A stretch of 64,000 nt of DNA from Litorivicinus lipolyticus (GCF_009650135.1 NZ_CP045871.1:868001-932000), one strand, 5' to 3'. Positions 1 to 8,929 are shown, counted from the first letter of the stretch. Numbers and translations: made by a program. The notes: generated by a model not told the origin, from the sequence alone.

Positions 1-399
1 GCCGAACCGGGTGGCCCGGACGCCCAACGCGCGTTGTCCGACTCCGGACGTGCCGAAGTCATGGCGACCGCGGGTTGGTTGGACGGTTTGAACTTGGATA
101 AACCGCGCTGGTTTTCCAGCCCCTACTTGCGCGCCCAACAAACGGCGCGACTACTGGGCGGGGTGCCTGAATTGGTCCGCCAGGTAACGCCGGATACGGC
201 CTCATCGGATGCTGAAAAAGCCCTGTCGGCGCGCTATGCTGGCGACACGATTGTGTGCTTTCACCAGCCGCTGTTGGCATCCCTGGTCTTTCGCTGGACC
301 GGCGACGCGGTTGCCGTGCCAACCGGCGCTGGTTTTTGTTTGTCCGGGGACCTGCTGGCCCCCGGTTGGATGACTTTACAGGATACCTTTGCCCCGTGA
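1..399 (+). CDS. sixA: SixA-like phosphohistidine phosphatase, 5'-truncated by window edge
   Basis: The reading frame is open from base 1, so the gene starts upstream and about 132 C-terminal residues are visible. The first residues (AEPGGPDAQRALSDSGR) match the segment that follows the catalytic RHG motif of SixA-type histidine phosphatases, and FSSPYLRAQQTA is the usual second conserved block. The second catalytic histidine is probably in VCFHQPL. The RHG motif itself lies outside the window. SixA removes phosphate from histidine on phosphotransfer proteins in the cytoplasm. The stop overlaps the GTG start of the next gene. Family assignment is fairly secure; the actual substrate is unknown. 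Confidence 0.8.
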   Translation, partial: AEPGGPDAQRALSDSGRAEVMATAGWLDGLNLDKPRWFSSPYLRAQQTARLLGGVPELVRQVTPDTASSDAEKALSARYAGDTIVCFHQPLLASLVFRWTGDAVAVPTGAGFCLSGDLLAPGWMTLQDTFAP

Positions 400-1235
400 C
401 CCCGATTAGTTTTCAACTGCCGTCGCTGACATTGCGCGGCTGGCACTGTGGCCATGGCTTGGGCAACACAACGTTGGCATTGCACGGTTGGCTGGATAAC
501 GCCAATACCTGGTCGCAGTTGGCGCCGCGGCTGAATCGCGAGGTTATTGCGATTGATGTGCGCGGGCATGGGCATTCGGACTGGGCGGGTGACGCTTACC
601 ACATATGGGATTCGGTGTTGGATGTGCACGCTCTGATTGCACAAATAGGTGGCCCGGTGCACCTGTTGGGCCATTCGATGGGGGCGGGTATTTTGGGCCT
701 TTACGCGGGCGCCTTTCCCGAGGACGTGCGCTCGTTGAATCTGGTCGAAGGCTTTGGTCCGTGGATGGAGCCCAGCCTAAGTCCGCGCGCCCAGTTGCGC
801 CGCGCCGCTAAACAACACCTCAACGCCAAGACGCCGCGGCCCTATCCGAGTTTGGACGTGGCCGCCCAGGTGCGCGCCAGCAAAGGCGTCACGCCGATCA
901 CCGCCGAGGCAATTATGCCGGTGGTAGAGCGCGGGATGCGTGAGGACGCCGCGGGCTTCCATTGGCGTGCGGATCCTTGGCTCAGTTTGCCCAGCCCGCT
1001 GAAAATGGAGTCCCATCAAATTGAGTCCTGTTTACGGGCGATTGAGTGCCCAGTAAAAATTGCCTTGGGCGAGCACGGCATGTTGAATCCAAGCCCCATG
1101 CTGAGCGAACGCTTGGGCTGGGTGCCCCAGGCTGAAACCCGCATGTTTAGTGGGGACCACCATCTGCATTTGTACCCGCAAGCGGCCACAGAAATTGCCC
1201 ATTGGTTCACCCAGCCTTACGCCTTGGTTGAATAG
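396..1235 (+). CDS. alpha/beta hydrolase
   Basis: A 279-residue alpha/beta-hydrolase fold protein read from a GTG start that overlaps the preceding stop (GTGA), suggesting translational coupling with the sixA-like gene. LHGWLDNANTW is the oxyanion-hole strand, VRGHGHSD is the usual segment after strand 4, and GHSMGAG (about residue 95) is the nucleophile elbow with catalytic Ser. GDHHLH near the C-terminus supplies the catalytic His. There is no signal peptide, so it is probably cytoplasmic. It resembles serine hydrolase-like (SERHL) esterases. The substrate cannot be inferred. Confidence 0.85.
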   Translation: MTPISFQLPSLTLRGWHCGHGLGNTTLALHGWLDNANTWSQLAPRLNREVIAIDVRGHGHSDWAGDAYHIWDSVLDVHALIAQIGGPVHLLGHSMGAGILGLYAGAFPEDVRSLNLVEGFGPWMEPSLSPRAQLRRAAKQHLNAKTPRPYPSLDVAAQVRASKGVTPITAEAIMPVVERGMREDAAGFHWRADPWLSLPSPLKMESHQIESCLRAIECPVKIALGEHGMLNPSPMLSERLGWVPQAETRMFSGDHHLHLYPQAATEIAHWFTQPYALVE

Positions 1236-1268
1236 CCTCAGCCGCCACCGGCGGCGATAATTCAGGCT

Positions 1269-1892
1269 ATGACAACTCAATTATTGGCGGCCGCGCTGAC
1301 GCCGCATGCGGTCCTCGACTTTTGGTTTAACGACAACGGCCAGCCGGCCCCCAGTTCGGTGTTGGGCAAGCGTTGGTTTGCCGGCGGTACCGTCGTCGAT
1401 GCGGCCATTGCCGAGCGCTTCGGTTGGGCGGTTGATCAGGCCGTCGCGAATGGTTTAAAAGATTGGGAAAGCGCGCCGCGCGAACGCTTGGCCCTGATCG
1501 TGTTGCTGGACCAATTCACTCGAAACCTTTACCGCGGCACGGTCAAAGCCTTCATGGGCGACCATCGGGCCCGACGCTTGGCCACGACCGGATGGGTACA
1601 CGGCGAATTTGATGATTTCAGTTGGATCGAGCGGGTCGCCACCCTGATGCCATTCGAGCACTCGGAAAACCTGGATGATCAGCGTTTTTGTGTGGCTCAA
1701 ATGGAGCGTATCAGTGCCACGGTTACCGAGTCAGAGCGGGCATTCGCGGATGGCTTCGTCAACGCCGCGCGCCAGCACCACGACATCGTCGCTGAGTTTG
1801 GCCGTTTCCCGCATCGAAACCCGGTTATGGGCCGGGCCAATACGGCGGCGGAGGATGCCTTTATGCACGACGGTCCCCGGTTTGGTCAGTAG
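1269..1892 (+). CDS. DUF924 family protein
   Basis: A 207-residue soluble protein with the DUF924 (COG3803) hallmarks: VLDFWF near the N-terminus, a central ALIVLLDQFTRNLYRGT segment, and a C-terminal FGRFPHRNPVMGR segment. The family has a TPR-like all-helical fold and no established function. Starting at the ATG at 1269 gives the normal family length. Its last 32 bases overlap the end of cydC on the other strand, so the genes are tail to tail without a terminator between them. Confidence 0.85.
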   Translation: MTTQLLAAALTPHAVLDFWFNDNGQPAPSSVLGKRWFAGGTVVDAAIAERFGWAVDQAVANGLKDWESAPRERLALIVLLDQFTRNLYRGTVKAFMGDHRARRLATTGWVHGEFDDFSWIERVATLMPFEHSENLDDQRFCVAQMERISATVTESERAFADGFVNAARQHHDIVAEFGRFPHRNPVMGRANTAAEDAFMHDGPRFGQ

Positions 1893-3330
1893 CGGCGTCA
1901 AGCTGAACGCGTTCGAGCCCGGACAGACGCTTAACTCGGCTGTCATGGCTGACCACCACCAGCGCGCCCTGATAGTCCTGCAGCAGCGCTAACACCGCTT
2001 CGGCCGCGTCGTGATCCAGCCCGACCAGCGGCTCGTCCAGCAGCCATGCGTCCGATGACTGCAACGCCGCGCGAATCAGCCCCAGTCGGCGCGCTTCACC
2101 GCCTGAAACTAACGTCGGGCCGATCAAACTGTCCAGTTCAAAGCGCGCCCCCAGTCCCAGTTGGTCCAGTAACTGGCGTGCGCGGTCGGGGTCTATTGCG
2201 GCGTACAGGCTAAGGTTGGCGGCCACGGAGTCGTCGAACATGAACGGAAACTGCGGCGTGTAACTCAGGCGTTTTGGCCGCCGGACGCGGCCGTCCACCG
2301 GTGCAAGCAAACCGGCCAGCGTGTCCAGTAGGGCGGTTTTTCCGCTGCCGGAGGCACCCTGTATCCAAAGCCGTTGCCCCGGCTCAACATCAAAATTCAA
2401 TGCCACTTTGTGCAGGGGACCATCGAAACCGACCCGCAGCTGGTCCGCGCGCAGCGCGCCGATTGCCGGTGAAAGGGTGACGGACTCGGGCTCGTCGCCG
2501 GTGCCGGCGTGGCCGAAACTGGCGACCCACTGATCCAGCGGCTCGCGTGCGGCCATTAACACAAACACCGCAGCGGCCTGGGCAATGGGGTCCGACAAGG
2601 GCACCAGCACGAGCGCCGCGGTAATCAGTAACGCCAGGTCCAGCACTAAACCGGCCTGGGCCAGACGCGCCGTTTTCCGTTTCAGCGCGTTCAGGGTCGC
2701 CGAGGTATCGACCACCCAAGGCTGCGGTTTTTGGTAGGCCAGCCATTCGCGGCAACTGAGCAGGCTGTGGGTGAGCTGGGATACCTGAGCGGCACGAGCG
2801 CGGTCATGCGCGTGGTGGGCGTCGCTGGCGCCGGCGGCGACTACGGCGGCGCCGGCACTGCCGAGGCCCAGCGCCAGCAGCGGCCAGTGCAACCCGGTTA
2901 AGACAGCGGTCAGCGCTAACAGCGCGCCGGTGGCATAGCCGGTGGCACGCGGCTCGTGTTTTGTCAGCAAGGCCAGTCCGATCCGGTCGACGCCGTTGAT
3001 CAGGGCATCAAGTTGCCAGCCGTGTCGACCCCGAGCTAAGCGCGGCGATTGCGCCCAGCGCCGAAACAGCGCGACCCGGGCGCCGTTAATTTGGTCAAGC
3101 ATGGCGTCGTGCAACCACAGGCGGCTGGCGTAACCCGCGGCCACTCGGGTCAGCGCCAGTAAGCGTATCAGCGCCGACGGCACCAACAAATTAAAGGCCG
3201 CCCCCAGCCCGGCCAGCCCAGCGATCCCGGTGGCCACAATAAAGCCGCCGCTAACACCCAGCAGCCCAATACCGGCGATTGCCGTGATCGCGGCGGCTAG
3301 CAAGCCCCAACGTTTATGGTTCATAGGCAT
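1861..3330 (-). CDS. cydC: heterodimeric ABC exporter CydDC, subunit CydC
   Basis: A 489-residue fused exporter half: five to six hydrophobic segments in the first 290 residues, then an ATPase domain. The Walker A (GASGSGKT) is near residue 325, followed by a Q-loop (YTPQFPF), signature LVSGGEARR, Walker B WLLDEP and an H-loop (VVSHD). CydDC exports thiols (glutathione/cysteine) or, in more recent work, handles haem needed for assembling cytochrome bd in the inner membrane. Its start overlaps the end of cydD by 10 bases, and the pair is divergent from cydABX. The protein is about 80 residues shorter than E. coli CydC. The subunit name rests on order (cydD first, as in E. coli). Confidence 0.88.
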   Translation of the reverse strand: MPMNHKRWGLLAAAITAIAGIGLLGVSGGFIVATGIAGLAGLGAAFNLLVPSALIRLLALTRVAAGYASRLWLHDAMLDQINGARVALFRRWAQSPRLARGRHGWQLDALINGVDRIGLALLTKHEPRATGYATGALLALTAVLTGLHWPLLALGLGSAGAAVVAAGASDAHHAHDRARAAQVSQLTHSLLSCREWLAYQKPQPWVVDTSATLNALKRKTARLAQAGLVLDLALLITAALVLVPLSDPIAQAAAVFVLMAAREPLDQWVASFGHAGTGDEPESVTLSPAIGALRADQLRVGFDGPLHKVALNFDVEPGQRLWIQGASGSGKTALLDTLAGLLAPVDGRVRRPKRLSYTPQFPFMFDDSVAANLSLYAAIDPDRARQLLDQLGLGARFELDSLIGPTLVSGGEARRLGLIRAALQSSDAWLLDEPLVGLDHDAAEAVLALLQDYQGALVVVSHDSRVKRLSGLERVQLDAATDQTGDRRA

Positions 3331-4754
3331 ACCTGCAGGCTGGCCCAGTCAGCCAAATCGTCATGCGAGGCGATCACCTGGGTGCCTTCGAAGCGTTCCA
3401 AGCAGTCCCACAACACCTGCGCATTGGCCCAATCCAAGCTGGCGCTGGGTTCGTCCATCAACAACACGGCGGGGTCGCGCGACAGCGCACGCAGCAGCGC
3501 CAAGCGCTGATGCTCGCCGCCGGACAGCGCCAACGGATCGAATGGTTGATCGATATCACCGACGCGCGCAGTCAGCCCCAGTTGGTCCAGCATCGCTCGT
3601 ATTTTTGCCGCATCCCAGGTGCTGCCGACGTGACGTAATTGGGCACGGACACTGTCCCCGCGAATGGTCGGATGTTGTTCCAACCATCCAAAACTCAGGC
3701 CGCAGAAATTGGCGTCGTCGTCGCGCAAGCCAGCCAAGGCGTCGAGCAATTGGCTTTTGCCGGCCCCGGATGCGCCACGGATCCAGACTCGACTGCCGGC
3801 GGCGACCGCGCGGCCCTGGATGACCAGTTCGCCGCTGTGGACCGCGCTCGCTTTCGGCGTATTCGGGGGCCATTGTTCGATGGCGCGTTCCGCGCCCTGG
3901 GCCTGGCTGCGGTCGTGCCAAGCCGCCGTCAGCCGCCGCCACGGCAGTACCACCTCGGGCGCCAACATCAAAATGAACAGACCCGACTGAAGGTCAATCC
4001 GGGTGAGTCCGGCAAACCCGACCAAGCCCAGTAGCGCGGTGCCGACATGCACGGCGACCAGCGCAATGGTCAACGACGCCACCAAATCGACGGAGGCGTT
4101 GGATAGAAACGCAATGCGCAGAACTCGGAAGGTTGCCCGGCGATGCTGCTCGCTGGTGTCCTCGATGTCACGTGCGGCGGCGGCCGTGGTGCCTTGGATC
4201 CATAGCGCCGACAGGCCACGCAGGCGTTCCATGACCCGAGTCGACAGGGCCGCCAGTTGCGCCACCTGTGTGTCCGAGGCGGCCTGGGTACGACTGCCAA
4301 TCAGGATCAAAAAGACCGGGATCAAGCCGACACCGATCAGCATCAAGGCGGCCAGGTACGGCGAAACGGTCGCTTGGGCGGTCAGTACAATCGCGGTCGC
4401 TGGCACCAATGCACGGCTCAGCCATTCGGCGCCGGCCGAAAATCGCCCCCGGCGTTCGCTGAATTCCTGGATATCAGCGCCCAATTGCGGTCGGCGCCAG
4501 GGTGATGCGCTAATCAGGGCGCGACCTAATAGGTCTTGGATGCTACGACGCTCGACGTCGCGGGCACGGCCTTGGGCGACCCAAGTTTCGAGGCGCGCTA
4601 TGCCCCAGCGGGCAGCCAAGGCGAGCACCGCCCAACTCATCGATAGGGCGCCGGTCAGCCCCATCGATAGGGTCCAGGCGAGGGCAACAGCGGCCGCGCT
4701 ATGCAGGCCGTTAATCAGCAGTAAAGGCAATTTAGACGGTGTCCTGTTGTGCAT
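3321..4754 (-). CDS. cydD: heterodimeric ABC exporter CydDC, subunit CydD
   Basis: A 477-residue membrane-ATPase fusion starting with ATG at 4754. Hydrophobic helices occupy the first 280 residues. The ATPase domain has Walker A GASGAGKS (about residue 325), a Q-loop (GWLEQHP), signature LALSGGEHQR, Walker B VLLMDEP and H-loop IASHD, so it looks catalytically complete. It is over 100 residues shorter than E. coli CydD (588). The shortening affects the N-terminal helices and the segment between Walker A and the Q-loop. It pairs with CydC and is required for cytochrome bd maturation in the families studied. The promoter lies in the 137-bp gap shared with cydA. Confidence 0.87.
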   Translation of the reverse strand: MHNRTPSKLPLLLINGLHSAAAVALAWTLSMGLTGALSMSWAVLALAARWGIARLETWVAQGRARDVERRSIQDLLGRALISASPWRRPQLGADIQEFSERRGRFSAGAEWLSRALVPATAIVLTAQATVSPYLAALMLIGVGLIPVFLILIGSRTQAASDTQVAQLAALSTRVMERLRGLSALWIQGTTAAAARDIEDTSEQHRRATFRVLRIAFLSNASVDLVASLTIALVAVHVGTALLGLVGFAGLTRIDLQSGLFILMLAPEVVLPWRRLTAAWHDRSQAQGAERAIEQWPPNTPKASAVHSGELVIQGRAVAAGSRVWIRGASGAGKSQLLDALAGLRDDDANFCGLSFGWLEQHPTIRGDSVRAQLRHVGSTWDAAKIRAMLDQLGLTARVGDIDQPFDPLALSGGEHQRLALLRALSRDPAVLLMDEPSASLDWANAQVLWDCLERFEGTQVIASHDDLADWASLQVCL

Positions 4755-4798
4755 TCGCTTACAGCATAGGGCAATTGATTTGGAAAACTTTATGAGTC

Positions 4799-4812
4799 TT
4801 GATTTGAGTCAA
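4799..4812. promoter_or_regulatory. FNR/Anr-type box upstream of cydA
   Basis: TTGATTTGAGTCAA matches the FNR/Anr consensus TTGAT-N4-ATCAA at 9 of 10 specified positions. A TAATAT at 4836-4841 is a plausible -10 for cydA and would place the box centre near -42, the class II activator position. Oxygen-responsive control of cydABX (and perhaps cydDC) is therefore likely. The spacing argument is inference. Confidence 0.65.
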
Positions 4813-4854
4813 GTGCTGGCAGTTATTCCATATGGTAATATCGTTATACTAAAA

Positions 4855-4870
4855 TTGAATATCGATTCAA
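4855..4870. repeat. inverted repeat in the cydA leader
   Basis: TTGAAT-ATCG-ATTCAA forms a 6-bp inverted repeat 21 bases before the cydA start. It could be a second regulator site or a small hairpin. Nothing identifies the binding protein. Confidence 0.35.
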
Positions 4871-4891
4871 CCGATTATGGAGATTTGGCGG

Positions 4892-6466
4892 ATGATAGAC
4901 CAGACGCTGGTCGAGTTATCGCGACTGCAGTTTGCAGCGACGGCGATGTACCACTTCTTATTTGTGCCGCTAACGCTGGGCTTGTCGTTCATGCTGGTGA
5001 TCATGGAAAGCGTGTTCGTCATGACCGGGCGCACGGTGTGGCGCGACATGACCAAGTTTTGGGGCACCCTGTTCGGCATCAACTTCGCCATGGGCGTCGC
5101 CACCGGCATCGTCATGGAATTCCAGTTCGGTATGAACTGGAGTTACTACAGCCACTACGTCGGCGACATTTTTGGTGCGCCGCTGGCGATCGAAGGGCTG
5201 ATGGCGTTCTTTTTGGAGGCCACCTTTGTTGGCCTGTTCTTCTTTGGTTGGGAGCGGCTGTCGCGGGTCAAGCACCTGATGGTGACGTTTTTGGTCGCGA
5301 TCGGCTCGAACCTGTCGGCGCTGTGGATTTTGGTCGCCAACGGTTGGATGCAACACCCCGTTGGCAGCGCCTTCAATGTCGACACCATGCGTATGGAAAT
5401 CACTGACTTTGGCGCAGTACTGACCAACCCGGTGGCCCAAGCCAAGTTTGTTCACACGGTCTCGGCCGGCTATGTCACCGGTGCGATCTTTGTGTTGTCG
5501 ATCAGTGCGTGGTTTTTATTGCGCGGTCAGCACCGCGCGTTGGCGCGGCGCAGTTTTGCGGTGGCGGCGGCCTTTGGCCTGGCGTCGTCGTTGTCGGTGG
5601 TCGTGCTGGGTGACGAATCCGGGTACACGCTGACTGAAAACCAGAAAATGAAGTTGGCGGCGATCGAGGCGATGTGGGAAACGGAGGAGGCGCCGGCGGC
5701 CTTTACCTTGTTTGGTTTTCCCGATCAGGACGCGCGCGAAACGCATGCTGAAATCAAGCTGCCTTATGTCATGGGGTTGATTGCGACGCGTTCATTGGAT
5801 GGTGAGGTCGAGGGCATTAACGACATCGTCGCGGATGGTGCATATCGAGTCAAAAGCGGCGTTATTGCGCGTCGTGCGTTACGCGAACTTCAGCTTAACC
5901 CTGCCGACAAGGTCGCTCAGTTGGCCTTCGAAACCTACGAAGAAAACCTGGGTCACGCGATGCTGTTGGACGCGGTTGCGGTCGATCCGCTAAACCCGAC
6001 GGATCGAGAAATTCAGACGGCGGCGGACTCCCTGGTGCCGACCATTGCACCGTTGTTTTGGAGCTTCCGATTGATGGTGGCACTGGGCATGTTCTTTATT
6101 GCCGCGACTGCGTACGCCTTTTGGTTGTCCACCACCCACCAGGTCGAAGACAAGCGCTGGTTCCTTTGGGTGCTGGCTTACTCGTGGCCGTTGCCGTGGG
6201 TGGCCTGCGAACTGGGCTGGTTTGTGGCCGAATTCGGGCGCCAGCCTTGGATCATCGAAGGGGTGTTGCCGACGGCCAACGCGGTCAGTGGCTTAGCGGT
6301 CTGGGAAGTCGGCTTGACGCTGGCGGGATTCACCGCGCTCTACGCGGTGCTGATATTTATCGAGGTGCGTTTGATGCTCAAGGTATTGCGTCAGGGCCCC
6401 GAGCCCAGCCACGCGGTGCCGCGCGCTACTGCGCTGTCCGGTATGGCCCAGTTGACTGGCAAATAG
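4892..6466 (+). CDS. cydA: cytochrome bd ubiquinol oxidase subunit I
   Basis: Subunit I (524 residues from the ATG at 4892) of the bd oxidase, which oxidises ubiquinol and reduces O2 in the inner membrane. The start MIDQTLVELSRLQFA aligns with E. coli CydA and is preceded by GGAG; the ATG at 4877 has no ribosome site. Visible landmarks are the haem ligand in AMYH (His21), the FVHTVSAGYV helix with the second haem His, and the quinol-binding Q-loop segment around KLAAIEAMWE. The GRQPW motif is in the C-terminal half. The length equals the long-Q-loop E. coli type. First gene of cydA-cydB-cydX. Confidence 0.97.
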   Translation: MIDQTLVELSRLQFAATAMYHFLFVPLTLGLSFMLVIMESVFVMTGRTVWRDMTKFWGTLFGINFAMGVATGIVMEFQFGMNWSYYSHYVGDIFGAPLAIEGLMAFFLEATFVGLFFFGWERLSRVKHLMVTFLVAIGSNLSALWILVANGWMQHPVGSAFNVDTMRMEITDFGAVLTNPVAQAKFVHTVSAGYVTGAIFVLSISAWFLLRGQHRALARRSFAVAAAFGLASSLSVVVLGDESGYTLTENQKMKLAAIEAMWETEEAPAAFTLFGFPDQDARETHAEIKLPYVMGLIATRSLDGEVEGINDIVADGAYRVKSGVIARRALRELQLNPADKVAQLAFETYEENLGHAMLLDAVAVDPLNPTDREIQTAADSLVPTIAPLFWSFRLMVALGMFFIAATAYAFWLSTTHQVEDKRWFLWVLAYSWPLPWVACELGWFVAEFGRQPWIIEGVLPTANAVSGLAVWEVGLTLAGFTALYAVLIFIEVRLMLKVLRQGPEPSHAVPRATALSGMAQLTGK

Positions 6467-6475
6467 GAGAACCGT

Positions 6476-7618
6476 ATGGAATTTTTTGATTATCCGACCT
6501 TGCGCGTCATTTGGTGGGCGCTGCTGGGAATTTTGCTGATTGCCTTTGCGGTCATGGATGGCTTTGATTTGGGCGCTGCCATGGCGCTGCCCTGGGTCGC
6601 ACAAACCGACACCCAACGCCGCGTCGTGATTAATGCGGTTGGCCCGGTGTGGGAAGGTAATCAGGTTTGGCTGGTACTGGGGGGCGGCGCCATCTTTGCG
6701 GCGTGGCCGGCCCTGTATGCCTTGAGTTTTTCGGGGTTTTACCTGGCTATGTTTTTGGTTTTGGTCGGCCTGATTCTGCGCCCTGTGGCGTTTAAGTTTC
6801 GCTCCAAGCGCGAGGATCCGAGCTGGCGTCAGCGCTGGGATTGGACCTTGTTTGGCAGTGCCGCGGTGCCCGCGTTGGTGTTTGGGGTGGCCATGGGCAA
6901 TGTCTTGATTGGCGTGCCCTACAGTTTCGATTTGGATTTGCGGGTGACCTACACGGGTAACTTATTCGGGCTGCTGAATCCTTTTGCGCTGTTGGCCGGG
7001 CTGGTCTCGGTGGCGATGTTATTGGGACACGGCACGCTCTATCTGTGTCTGAAAACGGAGGGTGTGATTCGCCAGCGCGCCCGTTCGATCGCGGCCATAG
7101 CTTGGCTGATTGCGGTGGCGCTGTATGCGCTGGCGGGTGTGTGGTTGTGGCTCGGCTTTGATGGCATGGCGGTGTCAAACTTGGTCTTGGACGGTCCGTC
7201 GAATCCGTTGCGTAAAACCGTCGATGTGGTGCCCGGCCAGTTCTTTGCGAACTACGCCGATTGGCCGTGGATGATGGTGGCGCCTTTGATCGGGCTGGCC
7301 GGCGGGCTGGTGGTTGCGGCGTTGGCCTTTAAGCGCGCATTTGGCAGCGCATTTGTGGTCAGTAAATTAGCCATTGGCGGGGTGATCGCCAGTGTCGGGC
7401 TGGCGCTGTTTCCGATTATTCTGCCGTCCAGCACGCACCTCAGCCAGAGCTTGAGTGTGTTCGACGCCAGTTCGAGTCACACCACGCTGGGCATCATGCT
7501 GGTGTGTACGGTGATTTTTCTGCCCTTGATTGTCGCTTACACCGGGTGGGTGTATCGGGTGCTATGGGGCACCGTCCGCGAGGCGGATGTCGAGACCCAC
7601 TCAAAATCAATGTACTGA
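6476..7618 (+). CDS. cydB: cytochrome bd ubiquinol oxidase subunit II
   Basis: A 380-residue, eight- to nine-helix membrane protein that begins MEFFDYPTLRVIWWALLG and has the conserved VMDGFDLGAA motif and GPVWEGNQVW. It is the structural partner of CydA in the bd oxidase. An AGGAGA ribosome site lies 4-10 bases after the cydA stop, so the genes form an operon. The length matches E. coli CydB (379). Confidence 0.97.
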   Translation: MEFFDYPTLRVIWWALLGILLIAFAVMDGFDLGAAMALPWVAQTDTQRRVVINAVGPVWEGNQVWLVLGGGAIFAAWPALYALSFSGFYLAMFLVLVGLILRPVAFKFRSKREDPSWRQRWDWTLFGSAAVPALVFGVAMGNVLIGVPYSFDLDLRVTYTGNLFGLLNPFALLAGLVSVAMLLGHGTLYLCLKTEGVIRQRARSIAAIAWLIAVALYALAGVWLWLGFDGMAVSNLVLDGPSNPLRKTVDVVPGQFFANYADWPWMMVAPLIGLAGGLVVAALAFKRAFGSAFVVSKLAIGGVIASVGLALFPIILPSSTHLSQSLSVFDASSSHTTLGIMLVCTVIFLPLIVAYTGWVYRVLWGTVREADVETHSKSMY

Positions 7619-7634
7619 ATTAAGGAGCATTACA

Positions 7635-7730
7635 ATGTGGTATTTCGCATGGGCACTGGGCCTGGGATTGGCCGTCGCATTTGGGATTTTGAACGGCATG
7701 TGGTTCGAAATGAACGAAGACGCGGAGTAA
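7635..7730 (+). CDS. cydX: cytochrome bd small subunit CydX
   Basis: A 31-residue protein read from ATG 7635 behind AAGGAG at 7622-7627. It begins MWYFAWALGLGLAVAFG, almost the same as the start of E. coli CydX (MWYFAWILG), with one transmembrane helix and an acidic tail. CydX stabilises the haems of the CydAB complex. The position 16 bases after cydB is the standard one. Its small size makes it easy to miss or to call with a spuriously early start. Confidence 0.93.
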   Translation: MWYFAWALGLGLAVAFGILNGMWFEMNEDAE

Positions 7731-8059
7731 CTCACCAGCACCCGGACTTTGGCGAGGACGTGATCTACTAACGTTGCGGGTGCGAGTTCAATTAAGGCTA
7801 TGCCGCGATGCTAATAGAACCAAGGCGGGACGTTTACGGGCGTGTTCTTGGTCGACGGCGAGGTCGCTTAGCCATTACGTATCGTCGTCCTGGGTCACTA
7901 CGCCTAATGCTAGGCTGGCCTTAGCAAGTATCGGCGCTGGAATGATAGCGGCGGCTGAGTTTCCCCACTTTCGATATTGGTTTTCATTGGTTACACCGTT
8001 CAGCAGAGATCGCCGTCAGTATAGATGGCGGGGCCATTGGCCCCGCGCGTTAAGCGACC
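7731..8059. other. 329-bp non-coding gap between cydX and the mscS-like gene
   Basis: No supported gene, tRNA or RNA motif is visible. The two flanking genes converge here. The open frames crossing it lack homology I recognise and a ribosome site. The only structure seen is the hairpin at 8028-8046. No clear T-tailed terminator for cydABX was found. Confidence 0.6.
8028..8046. terminator. GC-rich hairpin after the mscS-like gene, possible terminator
   Basis: GCGGGGCC-ATT-GGCCCCGC is a perfect 8-bp stem with a 3-base loop, 14 bases past the mscS stop. Neither strand has a good T-run after it, so it could be a weak or Rho-assisted terminator. Confidence 0.45.
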
Positions 8060-8929
8060 TTACGCGTCTTCGGTTTTGGCGGGCACAGGGTCGTGTGACA
8101 GTGTGCGCACACCACCGGGCAGGTGAACATCCATTTGTGGGAACGGAATGCTGATGTCGTGCTGTGCAAATGCCGCGACCACCCGCTCGTTAAGGTCGAA
8201 CAAGACATCCCAGTAGTCGGCAGCGGCAACCCAGGGGCGGACGTAAAAGTCGATGCTGCTGGCGCCCAGATTACCGACGGCGACGACGGGGGCGGGTTCA
8301 CGCAAAATGCGGGGGTCGGTGGCGATCAGGTTATTCAGCACGTCTTTGGCTTTTTGGATGTCGTCGTCATAGCCGATGCCGTACACCAGATCCACACGTC
8401 GCGTATTGCGAGCGGAATAGTTGGTGATGGTGTCGCCGTAGATTTTTCCGTTCGGGACAATCACTTCTTTGTTGTCACCGGTACGCAGTGTGCTCGAAAA
8501 AATACCGATGTTTTCAACCACACCGGTGACGCCGCCGGCTTCGATGAAGTGGCCTTGGCGAAATGGCTTAAATGCCAACAGCATCACGCCGGCGGCGAAA
8601 TTCGCCAGGCTGCCTTGCAGCGCTAAACCGATGGCCAAACCGGCGGCACCTAAAATCGCGACCAGGGACGTGGTCTGGACGCCCAGTCGACCGAGCGCCG
8701 CGATCACCACAAAGGTCAGTGCGATCGCATAGACGATACTGCCGATGAATTCAGTCAGCATCGGATCGCTGTCAGCTTTTTTATTCAGCAGTTTTTGCAC
8801 CACGCCGCGAAGCGCGCGGGCGACAACGCGTCCGATGATAAAAATCGCGGCGGCAATGGCCAGGTTGATTAAAAACGGCACCACGTAGGTGCTGGCGAGC
8901 GCGGTCAGCTCGAAACTGGTGAATTCCAT
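8060..8929 (-). CDS. mscS: small-conductance mechanosensitive channel MscS
   Basis: A 289-residue protein, the size of E. coli MscS (286). Three N-terminal helices are visible. The third is the pore helix (LVAILGAAGLAIGLALQGS), with the Gly/Ala packing pattern of MscS, followed by NFAAGVMLL and the beta domain (FIEAGGVTGVVENIGIF, VPNGKIYG). It forms a homoheptamer in the inner membrane and releases solutes on hypo-osmotic shock. It appears to be a single-gene unit with its own promoter in the gap to aceK. Confidence 0.93.
   Translation of the reverse strand: MEFTSFELTALASTYVVPFLINLAIAAAIFIIGRVVARALRGVVQKLLNKKADSDPMLTEFIGSIVYAIALTFVVIAALGRLGVQTTSLVAILGAAGLAIGLALQGSLANFAAGVMLLAFKPFRQGHFIEAGGVTGVVENIGIFSSTLRTGDNKEVIVPNGKIYGDTITNYSARNTRRVDLVYGIGYDDDIQKAKDVLNNLIATDPRILREPAPVVAVGNLGASSIDFYVRPWVAAADYWDVLFDLNERVVAAFAQHDISIPFPQMDVHLPGGVRTLSHDPVPAKTEDA

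Noticed and set aside
1236..1268. GCCGCC-ACC-GGCGGC hairpin as a terminator between the hydrolase and DUF924 genes
   Set aside because: No T-run follows and the next start codon is only 13 bases away, so read-through within one unit is more likely.
4003..5406. A 467-residue plus-strand frame across cydD and the start of cydA
   Set aside because: It crosses the cydD/cydA control region and overlaps two well-identified genes in other frames. The composition is non-protein-like.
7774..8154. A 126-residue frame in the gap after cydX
   Set aside because: I considered a cyd accessory gene or a decayed gene, but the translation resembles neither, lacks a ribosome site and runs into the mscS coding region.
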